In this document: positions 1-11,618 of the stretch, one piece after another
Layout of the letters: the number at the start of each line of letters is the position of its first letter
Numbering within the stretch: the first letter of the stretch is position 1
NCBI RefSeq assembly: GCF_020184175.1
Contig: NC_065532.1
Span: 19,964,001 to 20,028,000 of the forward strand
Direction: 5' to 3'
DNA length: 64,000 bases
Source: Aphis gossypii
Taxonomy: Eukaryota; Arthropoda; Insecta; Hemiptera; Aphididae
Position numbers and translations under genes: made by a program
Notes under the pieces: model-generated
Seen by the model: only the letters and a program-made list of their open reading frames with translations
Told to the model about the DNA's origin: nothing
The model's database searches: none

Positions 1-40
1 ACTGTCCCCAGATGATTATCACGTTCAATTCGTTCTGATA
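1..40 (+). other. possible exon end at window edge (partial)
   Basis: The first 40 bases are GC-richer than what follows and run straight into GTATGT at 41-46, a good splice-donor consensus. Read from base 2 there is no stop: 13 codons (LSPDDYHVQFVLI) end exactly in phase 0 at the donor. The 5' side lies outside the window, so the acceptor cannot be checked, and the peptide matches no family I recognise. A 40-base open stretch is weak evidence; it may be ordinary intergenic sequence. Confidence 0.2.
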
Positions 41-3000
41 GTATGTATCCTATATATAAATATGACTTTCTATATATCCAACAAATTGAAGATTTTTACG
101 AGGCTCTTTCACTATTTTTTGAAAAGTTTAAAATCGATTTTTTTTTTTAAAAAAAAATTTAAAAAGTAAATTATTTCTGATATTAATAATTTTTAAATTA
201 TTTATTTGGTCATATACTTATAGGATATAATACGGCCATTCTGTTCATAATATTATTAGTCAGTTGAAATTTATTTTACCATTAATTTACAAGTAACCAA
301 GCAAATATTTCTCGGTAGCATCTTAAAAGTTCTGTAATAATTAAGGATGTAAAAATATACATTATATATGTCTATAAACCTTTGAAGTAGGTAAAAATAC
401 TATAGCTTTTTATAATAATTTTGCATAATATTTTTTTTCTTTTTAAATTTCAGCTCTATAAGATCTAAACCAACATAAATATTGTTACCTATTTCAAAAT
501 TCTTCTTTCGATCTGATCTTACTCTGAAATACTTACCATTACTTTTACTTTTATATATTACGCATAGTTCATTCTACATGGTTTATTGATTCATATTTAT
601 TTTAAAAGGAAAAATAAACTTCGATTTGACATAGTTGAACTATTATTATTTGTACAATTATGGAGATATAGAGAGTGATTTTATAATTATTAGGTATAAT
701 TTATTGTCGTAAAAATTGTATGTCATAGTCCTCAACATTCTCTTATCAAGTTAAATACCTCTTTATTTTAGTAGAAAATAATTAAAATATTATATTAATA
801 AAAATAGTAACTACGTTTCAAATAATTATTAATCAAATTCAGAAACAGTAGAAAATTAAATTATTTTTACCAATTATATTCTTATTTTTATTATAACTTA
901 TGTATAGATATTTTAGAGTCACTGTTATATTCAATACTTATTTAAAAATATTAAAAAATAATATTTTTATGAGTTAAATAAGTATCATTTTATCCTACTG
1001 AACGACGGTCATGGTACTTACGAGTACAACGCACGCGTTCGTTTTATCCTCATGCGTTATACTTTATACGGGTATTAACGATATAAGTCGATGTCTTATA
1101 TTTAAATGTTTCATTCCAAATACAAGCGTTTTTACCTAATGCTGTCGTTGTAGAAGGTGTCGTTTGTTAAAGTTTCTTCAGACAGCATACTCAAAAATGC
1201 AATACAACTGATACATTATTCAAGCCACCATCGCACTAGGAACCCTGAAAAAGCGTTTAAATTTAATAAATATATTATATTTAATAATTGACAATTTTTT
1301 TTTAATGTTCTTTATTAATAAAATATAATTTTTTATTTTTTGGAACACGCTTTTCACTTTGTCTATACTCTATGGAATATAATAAATTGTACTACTATTA
1401 GTAAAATCTAAAATATCGATATGAAGAAATAGAATAGCGTTCAACAATAATTATTACTATAAACAACCTTATATAATGTTATACAATTGTAAATCGTAAA
1501 TCAACGTATTTATAATAATAGTACACATTTTGCATACTCAATTTGCAGGACTATATATTAACGTCCGTAACAAATGGTCACTTATTAATTATTATCGCAC
1601 CCTTTCATATTTTGTTTAATTTATTATTTGTGTTAAAAAAAAAATACTCGACACCTGTTTCAGTATTATATAATTCTAATAGTTATTAGTTATTACGCTG
1701 AGAGGAAATAATCTAAAATTAAAATTATAATTTCTTTAAAATAAATTTTATTTTATATTATTATATTAAGTTTAATTGAATAAAAATTCACTCTATAGCA
1801 TTTTTAAATTAAAGTTATATACATATAAATAACATCAAAACAAAAAAAAATTAAAGAAGATAGTATAACTGTATAAGAATGAAAAGAACAGAGCAAAAGC
1901 TCAATTTTTTTATGGATAAACAAATAATTAAAAACTTTAAATATTTACCATTTTTAAAACTGCTATATATTAATAATAAATATAAATATACAATTCATAT
2001 ACATTTTAATTATTTAGATTATGTAAAAAAGTTACTTATTACTTTAATGTTTTATATTAACTTTTCGTAATAAGTTTGAATACGTTCTGTTCAAAATTGG
2101 ATAAAAAAAAATGTTGTTCATTATATTCCAACCTTTCTATCTCGTTTTTAAGAATCTTCCTTCGAAGACGACTAACATGACGTGTTCGAAATACTAAAGA
2201 CTTAATGAAATTATTTTATATTTATTGCTTTTCCAAAGAAATATATCCTATTGTAAGTGACATTCATTGAAAGCGGTATGCTTTTGACATTGCGTGACTC
2301 CAAAATGTTTATACTTCATAATATTTTGTTGAGCTAATCAAATTGGGTTCAGATAATATAAATTTCGAACAAACTTACCTTTTTTCGTATTACGTATCAA
2401 AAGGCCACGACTATTCAAAATTAAAATCACGGCAATAGTTGTGACACAGTTATATTTTTATAATATATATTTTACCAGGTATGTAAGTATGCCTTTATAA
2501 TACTAACTATGTTTTATAATTACCTAACTTATGTTTAACAGATTTTTGAATAACAGTGTAAGTGTAGAACGGTAGTATTTAGGTAACAGGATGACTTCAT
2601 TAAATTTTGAAGGTTTAAGCTATTGCATTAACATAACCATCGCAGTTGTATTATTCTCATCTTACTAATAAAACCGTATTAAAAATATTATTCTAGATTA
2701 ATATTCTACTACACGTTTAAACTCAAAATAATAAACTAAGCAAATTACAATTATGTTTCACATTAATCAATAAAATAGTATGCATAGTTTAGACGTTGGA
2801 CGTCAAACCGTTTCTTTATTAAGTTTATTTAAAAAAAAAAACAGTGTATTATTGATTTTAAAATAAATATTTACATCTACTTGAGGTGTGGTTATATTAT
2901 CTAGTGTAAGTGTATAGTCGATACCTATATTATATATATATATTAGCATGCATAACAGCTTTTAAACGAAAATACAATTTAAGCTTTTACGAAATACAAA

Positions 3001-5596
3001 CGACGCCTATAGCTATTTACTGTTTTATTTGTAAATTATTATATATAAGATAATAGGACAAACTGCAGAAGAGGGATGGTGTAATCGTGCCGAAATTATG
3101 GTTTGAGATGTAGTGCTCTTTAATAGAATTGAATCTACTGATTGTGTCTGTAAAAGTTTGCATAAAGAAAGAACGCACTTGAGTAGTCTGCGCAAAAGAT
3201 AAACATATTCGTTAAAAATAATGTCGTCAAAATTTCTCAAAGGTCGAGAATTTATTGCGTTTCGTTAAAAGCATTGGTTTCGATATTCTTTTTCAATGTC
3301 ATCATAATTATTCGTTTAATCTTTTAGAAGTGTTGATGGGTGCTTAAAATATTGATATATTATAGAGTTTGTAGAATTCGGAGTATGTCAACATTAGAAA
3401 TGGCACGGATCGTTTGCTATTTTAGTGACATAAATCGATAGCCACTCATGTCACAATTTAAATATTATGTTAATTTTTTTTCTTTTTAGAAATTTCATAT
3501 GTATATTAGATATCTAGCCACCAGCATAAATTAATGTGTAAGTCATACAGTATAATACATACTATACAATCAAAGTATTCAGTCAAATGTGTTCATTAAA
3601 ATTTAATTGAAGCTCAAACAATATTTAATGGCGTATCATTATATATGTCTACTATTATATGTGATATAGAAAGCTTGTTAAAATACAATATATTCTTGAT
3701 AAAATTGTCCACCCGTGAAATTGAAACTTAATAATTGCGGGTCTAGTACTCTAGTAATTAATTTTAATTGGTAATACATGTTAAAATAAAACGTTTATGT
3801 TGTACGACATGTATAACGAATAGTTGATATTTATAATAATAAAGTTAACTTTGATCGTAAAAGTTGTGGTGATAAGAACTGGATATAAATACATACTCAT
3901 ATTACGTCTTATATTACTATTATACTTTTTTAAATGTTGATTCCATTCTTATCACTTATTGTTCGATCTATTCATTTTTTTTATGGTAAAATAAATTCAT
4001 TTTTATTCTTAATAATTGTATGGGCCAATAAATCTATCAATAATATAAACATGTTTGAGTAGATACTTAAATATAATTATTGTCTAGTATACTACTAATA
4101 ATATTATATAACTTATTTTAGTTTAACCAAATACAACAAAAGTTTTAAGTCAATGCAATTTTATTATAGCGTACAGTTAATATTAATAAAGACCCAATTT
4201 AATGAATATAGCTAAATGTGGTAGGTACTTAATAAAAATAAATAAATCCGTAAAACGGTATAAGCTGTAATATAAACATTCATCCGACACATTTTATGTC
4301 AACATTTTATATCAGTAAGAAAGTTTTAGACTTAAAAATACAATAAAGAAATATTATTGTAACTACATTGTTATTCAAGGCTATCACAGAAGTTTATATA
4401 CGTTAAAATAAAAAAGAAATTACCTATAAGTTAAAAAAGATACGTCTTTTTTTTATTATTATTGATTATTAAGAATTATGTTTAAAAAAATCTTATACTT
4501 TTACTAAAAGTTGAAATTCGATATTCCCAGATAAAAATTGAATAAAACAAAATCGAAATTATATTTTCAAATCCAAAGAGCATGATACACTTTTCCTCCT
4601 AAGATACATGTGTTGTCATATTCTATAGATGAGATGACACTGAATTATAACTTTCTATTTTTAATTTTTAGTTATTTCAAATGTCATTATAGTAATTATA
4701 ATGTATATTACATGTGAACAAGGTAAAGCATAAAATTTTAATTTATTTATTTGAACAATTATGAAAATAATATGAGTTTTAAATTCAATTTAATTGAAAT
4801 TTTTATAAAATAATTATAAATTATTTATATCTATACTGTCTATACCTATAGACATTTCTATAAATTTAAATATTTTAATGTTTAGGTATGTATATATTTT
4901 AATACTTAATCATGTTTAACGTTAATCAGAAAAATAAATTAACTGGATGAAATATAAATCTGTACCTATTTATTGTTATTTATTAACTTTTGTGATCGTT
5001 TAAAAATGAAATAATAATTATAAATTCCATTAGTTTAAATTTTAAAATTTAAATATTAAATTTTATATCAAGCAGAATTTGTTTATATTTATATAATTGA
5101 TTCGATAAATTATTATGAGTGATTTCTAATATTTTTTTTTATTTTAAAATATTTAGTGTAAAATATTTTTTTAAATTGTTAATAGTATAGTTAGTTATAA
5201 ATTATAACTTATAATATTCTTATTAAATAGGGGGTTTTTTTGAGTCGTATATTTTCAAAGTCGATACCATCAGATGGGAGGTACTAATATTGTTTTATTA
5301 AATTAATATCTAGTTTCAATTATTAGTTATGTTCTATTATACCCATTTAATCACTAATTATATTTAAATAGTATTCAAAATTGAAATGTATTATTGTAAT
5401 TTTATTATAAAATAGTTTTATAAAAGTAAGGAAGCAACGAAGTATTTTTAATTGTCAGTATTTTATACAAACTTTATACTTTTATTTATTAATATTACTA
5501 AAAACTATGTTGAATTAAAAAAAAACATACGTCATTGCTAATTTTTATTTTTTATTCCATAATTAACTCGATTGGCACCGAAATTATTATGCTGTT
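41..5596. other. AT-rich non-coding DNA
   Basis: Long A/T runs and no convincing ORF. The 63-codon ORF at 1879-2070 is Lys/Asn/Ile/Tyr-rich and is what random AT-rich DNA gives. The only compositional departure is a CpG-containing pocket at about 1000-1250. On the minus strand that pocket contains a short ATG-to-splice-donor stretch (1053 down to 1022, 10 codons, then GTAAGT), with a TATAAAG about 12 bases upstream of the ATG. The TATA box is too close to the ATG for it to serve that start, so the stretch is listed here only as an observation. Confidence 0.6.
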
Positions 5597-5620
5597 TGAC
5601 CGTTACGACGGTAACGGTCA
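5597..5620. repeat. perfect 10-bp inverted repeat with 4-nt loop
   Basis: TGACCGTTAC (5597-5606) is followed by GACG and then its exact reverse complement GTAACGGTCA (5611-5620). The arms are half G+C in a strongly AT-rich neighbourhood, so chance is less likely than for the many AT palindromes nearby. It could be a protein-binding palindrome, a cruciform-forming site or the tip of an old foldback element. Nothing around it identifies which. Confidence 0.8.
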
Positions 5621-7058
5621 TTAATACATTATAATAAGCAAATGTGTTTACAGCATTCGTACTATTATCGAACAAGCTCAAAAAATATGACTACCAGACT
5701 ACCTACGTAATTTATAATGATAACCTTTGGTTAAAGTTAAAATAAAATATGTTATGGTTAGTTGACACTTCGATGTTATTTATGGGCTTATTGCGTCCAT
5801 ATAATATATGTATGACACCTATATAATAATATCTGATCACTGACCATTACAATCCTAATTCGTATAAGCATCAAAGTATCAGACCAATATATAATATATA
5901 ACATTTTTATTCTATATCGATTATACAATTCGCGTATATCAGTTATTTATTTTTTTTTATTCTGATAAACGTCTCTTGATATATAATATGTTTTCTACCT
6001 CAACTTTCGTTCTATCGCAGTTATCACCTTTGCTTATAATGTTTTTTTTTTATAATTTAGTATAACATAATTTTACTCGTTTTATATAACAGTACAATCA
6101 TACAACAAATATACTCGGCAATTGCATATTTGAATTTACTTGGTTAGTGCTTTAAAAAAATAAAGGCAATATAAAATGAAGAAATAAAAAATATTATCCG
6201 GTTGTAATTTATTGAAACACAATATAATGAGTATCTTATATTATTATTTGTAACATTTAAACTGGAAAATTAAAAATTAACGCAAATGTTTGAATTTCAC
6301 AATAATTACATTCGTGGCATTATTTTATTGTTAGAAAATAAATGTTTAAAATTTGTTGTCAAAAGTTTCAAAATAAGTCTATCTAAAATAATATATACCT
6401 ACGCCATAGTTGAAGAGGGAAAACGATAAAACGGTTTTGTTATCTGTATAAAATATTCATATAGATAACGCTATTAAATAAGTGACAAACCCTGATCAAT
6501 TTAGTATCTGTCAATAAGTAAGTAAAGGATCATGTTTATTAATTATCACTAAGGTAAAAATATTTTTAAGTCAAATATTACCTATCAAATAGAATTATAA
6601 AAATATTACCGTGAGTTGAAATTTAATCGCGCATTAAATTTCAAATAAAAGCTTATAAATTATAAAAGTTTATAAATATTTCACGAAAGAAGGCATTTTG
6701 TTTTGAAAAAAAATTATGTAATGTCAGTGGGTAGACCGTAACCGTGAAATTAGTTTCAAATAATATATTTTTAGTTACTAGTATTTTGCAAGTTTGAAAT
6801 GAATGAAATGGTATCATTTTAATTTTTTATTATATTTTAATGTGGGCACAACTGTATCGGCTGATAATGTGCATTTTGTCCATTATTATTAATTATTAAT
6901 ACATTAATATTAAATTTCAAGTTAACAAACAACGGCATTTGTAATATGTGATTTAATTACACGTTTATAAACTACCTAATAAATTATGGGGTTAACTGTT
7001 GAAATACGAAAACGCTGAATACATTAAGGTACAATCAAGACGTTTAAAACGAACTTAC
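5621..7058. other. AT-rich non-coding DNA
   Basis: No ORF, splice-flanked open stretch or repeat that I can support. Scattered oligo-A/T runs only. Confidence 0.6.
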
Positions 7059-7087
7059 AGATAAAGTCGCCGAACTTCCACGCGCAT
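7059..7087 (-). other. speculative first coding exon, minus strand
   Basis: On the minus strand an ATG at 7087 opens nine CpG-rich codons (MRVEVRRLY plus two bases), then runs into GTAAGT, a perfect donor, at 7058-7053. The codons are GC-rich compared with the surroundings. A similar ATG-to-donor stretch lies on the opposite strand at 7294-7316, which would make the 206 bases between them a divergent promoter. No downstream exon was identified. Perfect donors shortly after an ATG are common by chance here, so confidence is low. Confidence 0.18.
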
Positions 7088-7293
7088 TATAAAAAATACT
7101 CTATCTAGATAATACAAAAGAATGGTACAGTGGTCGAACGTAAAATTTAGATGAATTACGGAGAAAAAAACATTACGTTGGTCAAAATATTGTCGGCCGG
7201 TCAATCGTAATATTTTTGGCAGCAGGCCTGTTTATAATATTATTAATACAACGCACAAATGTAAAACACATACGAGTACGCCAAAATATTATT

Positions 7294-7316
7294 ATGTCGA
7301 AAACTGGAGACTTTCT
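7294..7316 (+). other. speculative first coding exon, plus strand
   Basis: ATG at 7294 opens seven codons (MSKTGDF plus two bases) ending at GTAAGTC (7317). It lies in a CpG-richer pocket (7080-7330) and points away from the minus-strand candidate at 7059-7087. The start context (ATTATTATGT) is not a strong insect Kozak sequence and no partner exon was found. Confidence 0.15.
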
Positions 7317-8482
7317 GTAAGTCTATCGTGTTATAACGACTTAACAGTATTTATTGCACCAGCGTACTTATCTATATACTAAGAATTATTTTTTCGCGAT
7401 TATTGGCTGGTACACTTATTAAAATAGATGTTTGGTATATTTTGACAAGTAGGCGTTGGTTAATATTTGACGTTATCAATGTTTATTAAAAATATGTGTA
7501 GGATACGTATAAACAATTTTAAATCATAAATAAACTAAAATTAACAAAATAATACTTTATCGTATTCCTCACACCCTGTACTATAGGTCTCTTGGCTGTT
7601 GTAGTGACGATATTTGAATATTTAGATATGTAAAATTCGGTATCGCACATGTCATATTATTCTATTCAGATATGTATGCAAAATAATTGTATTATCTTCA
7701 TATAATATATTATGCATACAACATTTGTATGGTATGATTTTGGGGGGAGGGTGAGAGAGTCGCGAAAAAACGGCTATTATTCTTCTATACCAACTAATAA
7801 AATTTTTTTGGGAGATTTAAAACCGTTTGTTTTATATTTGAAAATTATATACAATGATTAAATAATATAAATTATACTATACATATAGATATGTTAAACA
7901 TATATATACATAAACATTTAAATTAAAAAAAAAGATACATTATTCAAGATGGTTTGTTATTTAATAACAACTACATAAAAAAAAAAAATAATAAAAAAAA
8001 AAAAAAACTATGTAACTATGTAAATTCCAAACGTGATCGTATCCGTTTGCTTACTTTTTTCCCTATCATCCGTCGTATTATACGTAGGTATTTCAACAGT
8101 ATGTAAAATTCTGTGAAGGAATGCCAATTATAAATGTAGTATTGTCCTATATCTTTTTACTTGTTCAAAATACTTTTGAAAGGTATTTGAAATTTGCGTT
8201 TGAACTCGCGAATGAATGAGTGTATGAAATATATAGTAAGTATTTAGGTAAATGAGAATAGATGAATTTCTTTGGGTAAATGTTTAATAACATTTCTGTT
8301 TTTCGAGATAACGGGTTCACTGTTAAAAGTATCGCCTGATGTAAATATTTTTGTAAGATGATCAAATGTATTCGAAATGCAAATAAAGTATTTATGAATA
8401 CCTAACAAGTTCAATGTTTGTTTGGAATCCGTTTTAGTTAAGCAAATAATATGTCCGTCGGATTTTCATGGAATGTTTAGGT
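7317..8482. other. non-coding DNA with a poly-A tract
   Basis: AT-rich sequence with an interrupted poly-A tract at 7977-8007 and a G-run (GGGGGGAGGG) at 7742-7751. The minus-strand 66-codon ORF at 8165-8365 has no recognisable feature and is treated as chance. Confidence 0.5.
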
Positions 8483-8516
8483 ACGTGTTGTCGTCGAAGA
8501 CGTGTTGTCGTCGAAG
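8483..8516. repeat. 17-bp tandem duplication, two exact copies
   Basis: ACGTGTTGTCGTCGAAG occurs twice without a gap (8483-8499 and 8500-8516). Each copy carries three CpGs, so it stands out from its AT-rich flanks. It sits at the left edge of the CpG-richer block that leads to the candidate exon at 9907. Two exact copies suggest a recent slippage duplication. Confidence 0.9.
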
Positions 8517-9906
8517 TCATATTATTGTATTATATTACTGTCCGTGTCATTGGGATTGCATACATACAATGTATATTGTATATACTATATAGTGTACATA
8601 ACCGTACGTCGCCGTTCAATAAATTATGAATTGAAAACGAACAGAACAAGTAAGGATAACGACGACCGTCTATAATATATAAACTCTATATAGGTACACG
8701 TGCGTCCTAAACGTCTGCGGAATAAGTTCGATACGTCGTTTGCAATTTTTCTTTCCAAAATAATATTTTACATAATCTCTATATTGTTTGTGATGACGAT
8801 TTATGGTGGTCGTGTCGTAGTGTTTTGAAAACGTCCTTTTTTTCTCGTTCCGAACAAACGATTTACAACGATGATGCTAATATTTCCGAGCGATTTTACA
8901 CGTCTATCGCGTATATTGCAACTATAATATAATAGTATGCGCTAGTACACAGTATAGTTTAATATGGTAATTGCGTGTATAGAAGGTCATTGGCAATTTT
9001 CATGCCCAGAATATCCATAATTTTTCATATATATTGCATTCATAAAGTCGAAAAGGGTGTAAGTGTAGATATTGGATTTTTGACTGTCTTTAAATTTTCA
9101 CACTGCCATAATAATATTTATATAATATACACATAAACGCGTACATCGACGCGTTCGCTTTAGGTCAATTTAATGTTATTATATATGCTGGTGGTAACCA
9201 AATAGCGTCCTAGAATAACTCGACAATCTTATCCGATATTATAATAATATGTAAATCAAAACTGCCGATATAATGTTGATTGAGCATTTTAACGTAATTT
9301 TATTTTATTAAAAGTCATAATAAATAATGGTAGCATAATAATACGGCTATATGATATTACGGTAAAATGAGTTAAAAAAAATATTTAATCGTAACATTTA
9401 AAAATAAATTGCTTACATAATAATTGTACCCATACAATACAATATTATATTAAAAAAAATACATAACGCGTATTGAAAAGTGTATAATAATGTAGTAAAC
9501 AATTTCGTTGTTCGTATTATATTTATGTATACTAAATGCTGAACTTCCTGTTTTGTGAAAATCCCTATCGAGCTAGTACGTATTAATGTTCCGATATTAA
9601 AATAATTGAATTTCTTAACACCGAACGCATTAGTGTAACAATATCATATTACTAGCAGACGGAGCAGATCTAGTCAATATAGTATAGCTATAATTTACCG
9701 ACCACGTTTTAAGATTGTAAAATCCTTCACGTTCAACCCTTCAGATCCTTAATTTTGTTCAGAATATTCGCGTTGCGTTTTACCCGTAAGCTCGATACCG
9801 AACGTGTTTCAAAACCACGTTTCAGCCTTTGCGAAATCCGATTGAAGATTTTGCGGTTATACCTCTTTGGCTCTCTCGCTATACACGAAGCTCCTTAACC
9901 ACAATA
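8517..9906 (+). promoter_or_regulatory. CpG-richer promoter-like block
   Basis: From about 8440 to 10640 the CpG dinucleotide is much more frequent than in most of the window, with many CGTCG/ACGAC words (8590-8900) and again at 9740-9900. In insects with germline gene-body methylation such retained CpG often marks unmethylated regulatory DNA around transcription starts. It lies immediately upstream of the GC-rich candidate exon at 9907-9933. I cannot point to one convincing core promoter inside this block; an acceptor-like ...CACGTTTCAG ends at 9825. Confidence 0.35.
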
Positions 9907-9933
9907 ATGGCCACCACCATCGACGTCGTCCAG
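9907..9933 (+). CDS. candidate first coding exon (partial gene)
   Basis: ATG at 9907 in an AATAATGG context is followed by nine GC-rich codons, mostly ending in C (MATTIDVVQ), and then GTATGT at 9934, giving a phase-0 donor. An acceptor-like polypyrimidine/CAG at 9825 could begin this exon, leaving about 80 bases of 5' UTR. The frame is also open upstream to that acceptor without another ATG. If the donor is not used, the same frame stays open to a stop at 10126-10128, giving a 73-residue peptide. Next exons were not identified, so product and symbol are unknown. Composition, start context and donor together make this the best exon candidate in the window, but it is short. Confidence 0.35.
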
Positions 9934-10348
9934 GTATGTTTACTATCGGATTTGTGTCACGGTCAGCCACCACTTCCGTGTCCGGTTACTCGATATATAT
10001 TATATAATACACCAACAAACTACTTCTCGAACACATCGCACACGCGTCACGCATATAACGACGACGATATGCCGACGTTTGCCATTTTCCTATTGTATGT
10101 ATTGTTTATTCGCCGACGGGGTTTATAGATCGCCGCTTAAACGCAATATCATCGTGTACGACCTTGTGTAGCTTCCGAAACGATGAAAATTCGATTTACG
10201 AGATTTATATAATAACACAGTTGATGCAACAAACGGCGTCTAACCTTTATCCGCCGAACTACGATGACGTCGCTCGTATTTTTACCACCACCTACCGATC
10301 CGTTATTTTTTGATACATATAAACGATAGCCCCCGGTGTTATGTCGGA
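9934..10348 (+). other. CpG-rich sequence, possible start of a long intron
   Basis: Continues the CpG-richer block after the donor at 9934. Contains ACGACGACG-type words near 10060 and GATGACGTCGC near 10262 (a CRE-like TGACGTC). No further exon is clear. Confidence 0.35.
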
Positions 10349-10380
10349 TATAAATGTCTCGCGTGCAATACGATTGATCA
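10349..10380 (+). promoter_or_regulatory. TATA box and initiator at canonical spacing
   Basis: TATAAA at 10349-10354 is followed by TCATTG at 10378-10383, which fits the arthropod initiator consensus (TCA then G/T, T) at all but its last base. With A at 10380 as +1, the first T of the TATA box is at -31, the canonical insect spacing. The surrounding DNA is CpG-rich, unlike most TATAAA strings in this AT-rich window. The predicted transcript would read into the short stretch 10380-10425. The spacing match makes this better than a random TATA, but there is no transcript evidence. Confidence 0.35.
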
Positions 10381-10425
10381 TTGTGAGTGTGGAGCTGCGA
10401 AAGAAATGCTTTTGCACCCCCACTG
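10380..10425 (+). other. possible first exon downstream of the TATA/Inr
   Basis: Starting at the predicted +1, the sequence contains an ATG at 10406 in a GAAAGAAATG context, six codons (MLLHPH) plus two bases, and then GTAACG at 10426, a weak to moderate donor. If the donor is not used the frame stops two codons later. It might be an alternative first exon of the same transcription unit as 9907-9933. Its phase would be compatible with the exon-like stretch at 22131-22215. Confidence 0.22.
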
Positions 10426-11379
10426 GTAACGCGTACCTACCTTTATTATTATATATTAATCGACCGACAGCGTAAACGCATTAAAATAAGAGTTGGTACT
10501 CGGCGGTATATGTGGGCGTCTTAATGCTGCATCGCGTGTGTGTATACATCGACTAACGATTAACGACATGTCGAATTCGACCATATATAATATGACTATT
10601 GTTTTAGTATTGTAGTGTTTGATGGAGTCGTACAACAAACTCGGATATAGTTTGGCGTTTCGTGACTGTTGTTTTTATTTAGTAAACGTATCAAAGGTTA
10701 ATTTCCAAGCATTCTTGACACTAAGATCCAAAAGAATATATAATAATATAAGATATAACCTTTGTGCTTCGACACAATCTATACAGTTTCTTGGCCAATC
10801 CAAACTCATCACTGGTCATGTGCCGATAATAATAAAAAAATAATTTATTTCAATCAAATTTGGTTTTTTTTTTTATATAAAATAGAAATATGTTTGTTTA
10901 TATTATCCGTTAAAAGAAAAACTGTAATAAAGGGGACCAAAATGTATATACAATTATTTTATAAGGCTGTATGATTGCATATATTTATTTGGCTACCTAT
11001 TATTATTATATAATACAAGTTTAATTTCAAAAAAAGCTCTTTTTCAAAATTCGACTTATTCTCCACTTATAATTTTCTTAACTGAACTATATAATGTTTA
11101 AATTAATATTTATACATTGAGTTTAATGGTTTATATAAAAATGTGCATTTGTTGAAAAAAAAAACAGATTAAAGAGTTGCTGAGACCACGATTAAATGAC
11201 TAGTTAGTAGTTACTGGAAATAAAAACAAACTTTCAATTCATGAAAACAATATTTTTACATTTTTGACGTCGATAATAGTTTGTGGTGTTTTACCAGCCA
11301 ATTAATGGTGTTTAAATATCAAAGCTAGTGTTTTGCATTTTTTTTTTTTGTTGGCGATTACCCGAAACACTCATTTCAG
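10426..11379. other. non-coding DNA
   Basis: CpG density falls after about 10640. The overlapping 74- and 70-codon plus-strand ORFs at 10619-10974 show no domain or motif and run into A/T-rich text; I treat them as chance. Confidence 0.45.
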
Positions 11380-11407
11380 CAGCGGTGCACATGAATGATC
11401 ATATCGA
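11380..11407 (+). other. candidate short exon with acceptor and donor
   Basis: A T-run (11339-11349) and ...CTCATTTCAG make an acceptor ending at 11379. The exon-like stretch carries an ATG at 11391 (MNDHI plus two bases) and ends at GTGAGT (11408-11413), a strong donor. The sequence beyond it to 11520 is CpG-rich (GCGCGCGCCACCGTCGTCG). Joined to the 9907 exon in phase 0 it would hit a stop, so if real it is a 5'-UTR or first coding exon of another isoform. It would join in frame to 22131-22215 across a roughly 10.7-kb intron. Confidence 0.25.
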
Positions 11408-11577
11408 GTGAGTCGCGAGCGAGCTTCAAAGACTAATTTTACGACTGACACGCAATTATTATACTGCGCGCGCCACCGTCGTCGTCAGACGACACTTATA
11501 TTATGCGCGATTGTATAAAAATAAAACGGTATTGAAAAATATAGCCACGTTGTATTTTTAAGTTTTGTTATTTTTTT

Positions 11578-11579
<2 letters not shown>
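11408..11579. other. CpG-rich pocket
   Basis: A dense CpG run (GCGCGCGCCACCG, GTCGTCGTCAGACGAC) within otherwise AT-rich DNA. It may be promoter or early-intron sequence of the same unit as the candidate exons to its left. No ORF. Confidence 0.4.

Positions 11580-11616
<37 letters not shown>
11580..11616. repeat. (TA)n microsatellite, about 18 copies
   Basis: Uninterrupted TA dinucleotides between a T-rich run and CGCGATG. Likely length-polymorphic. Confidence 0.97.

Positions 11617-11618
<2 letters not shown>

Noticed and set aside
1879..2070. 63-codon plus-strand ORF
   Set aside because: Lys/Asn/Ile/Tyr-rich, no motif, embedded in AT-rich DNA; expected by chance.
10619..10974. Overlapping 74- and 70-codon plus-strand ORFs after the CpG block
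   Set aside because: No motif, neither frame has balanced composition, and both run into low-complexity sequence.
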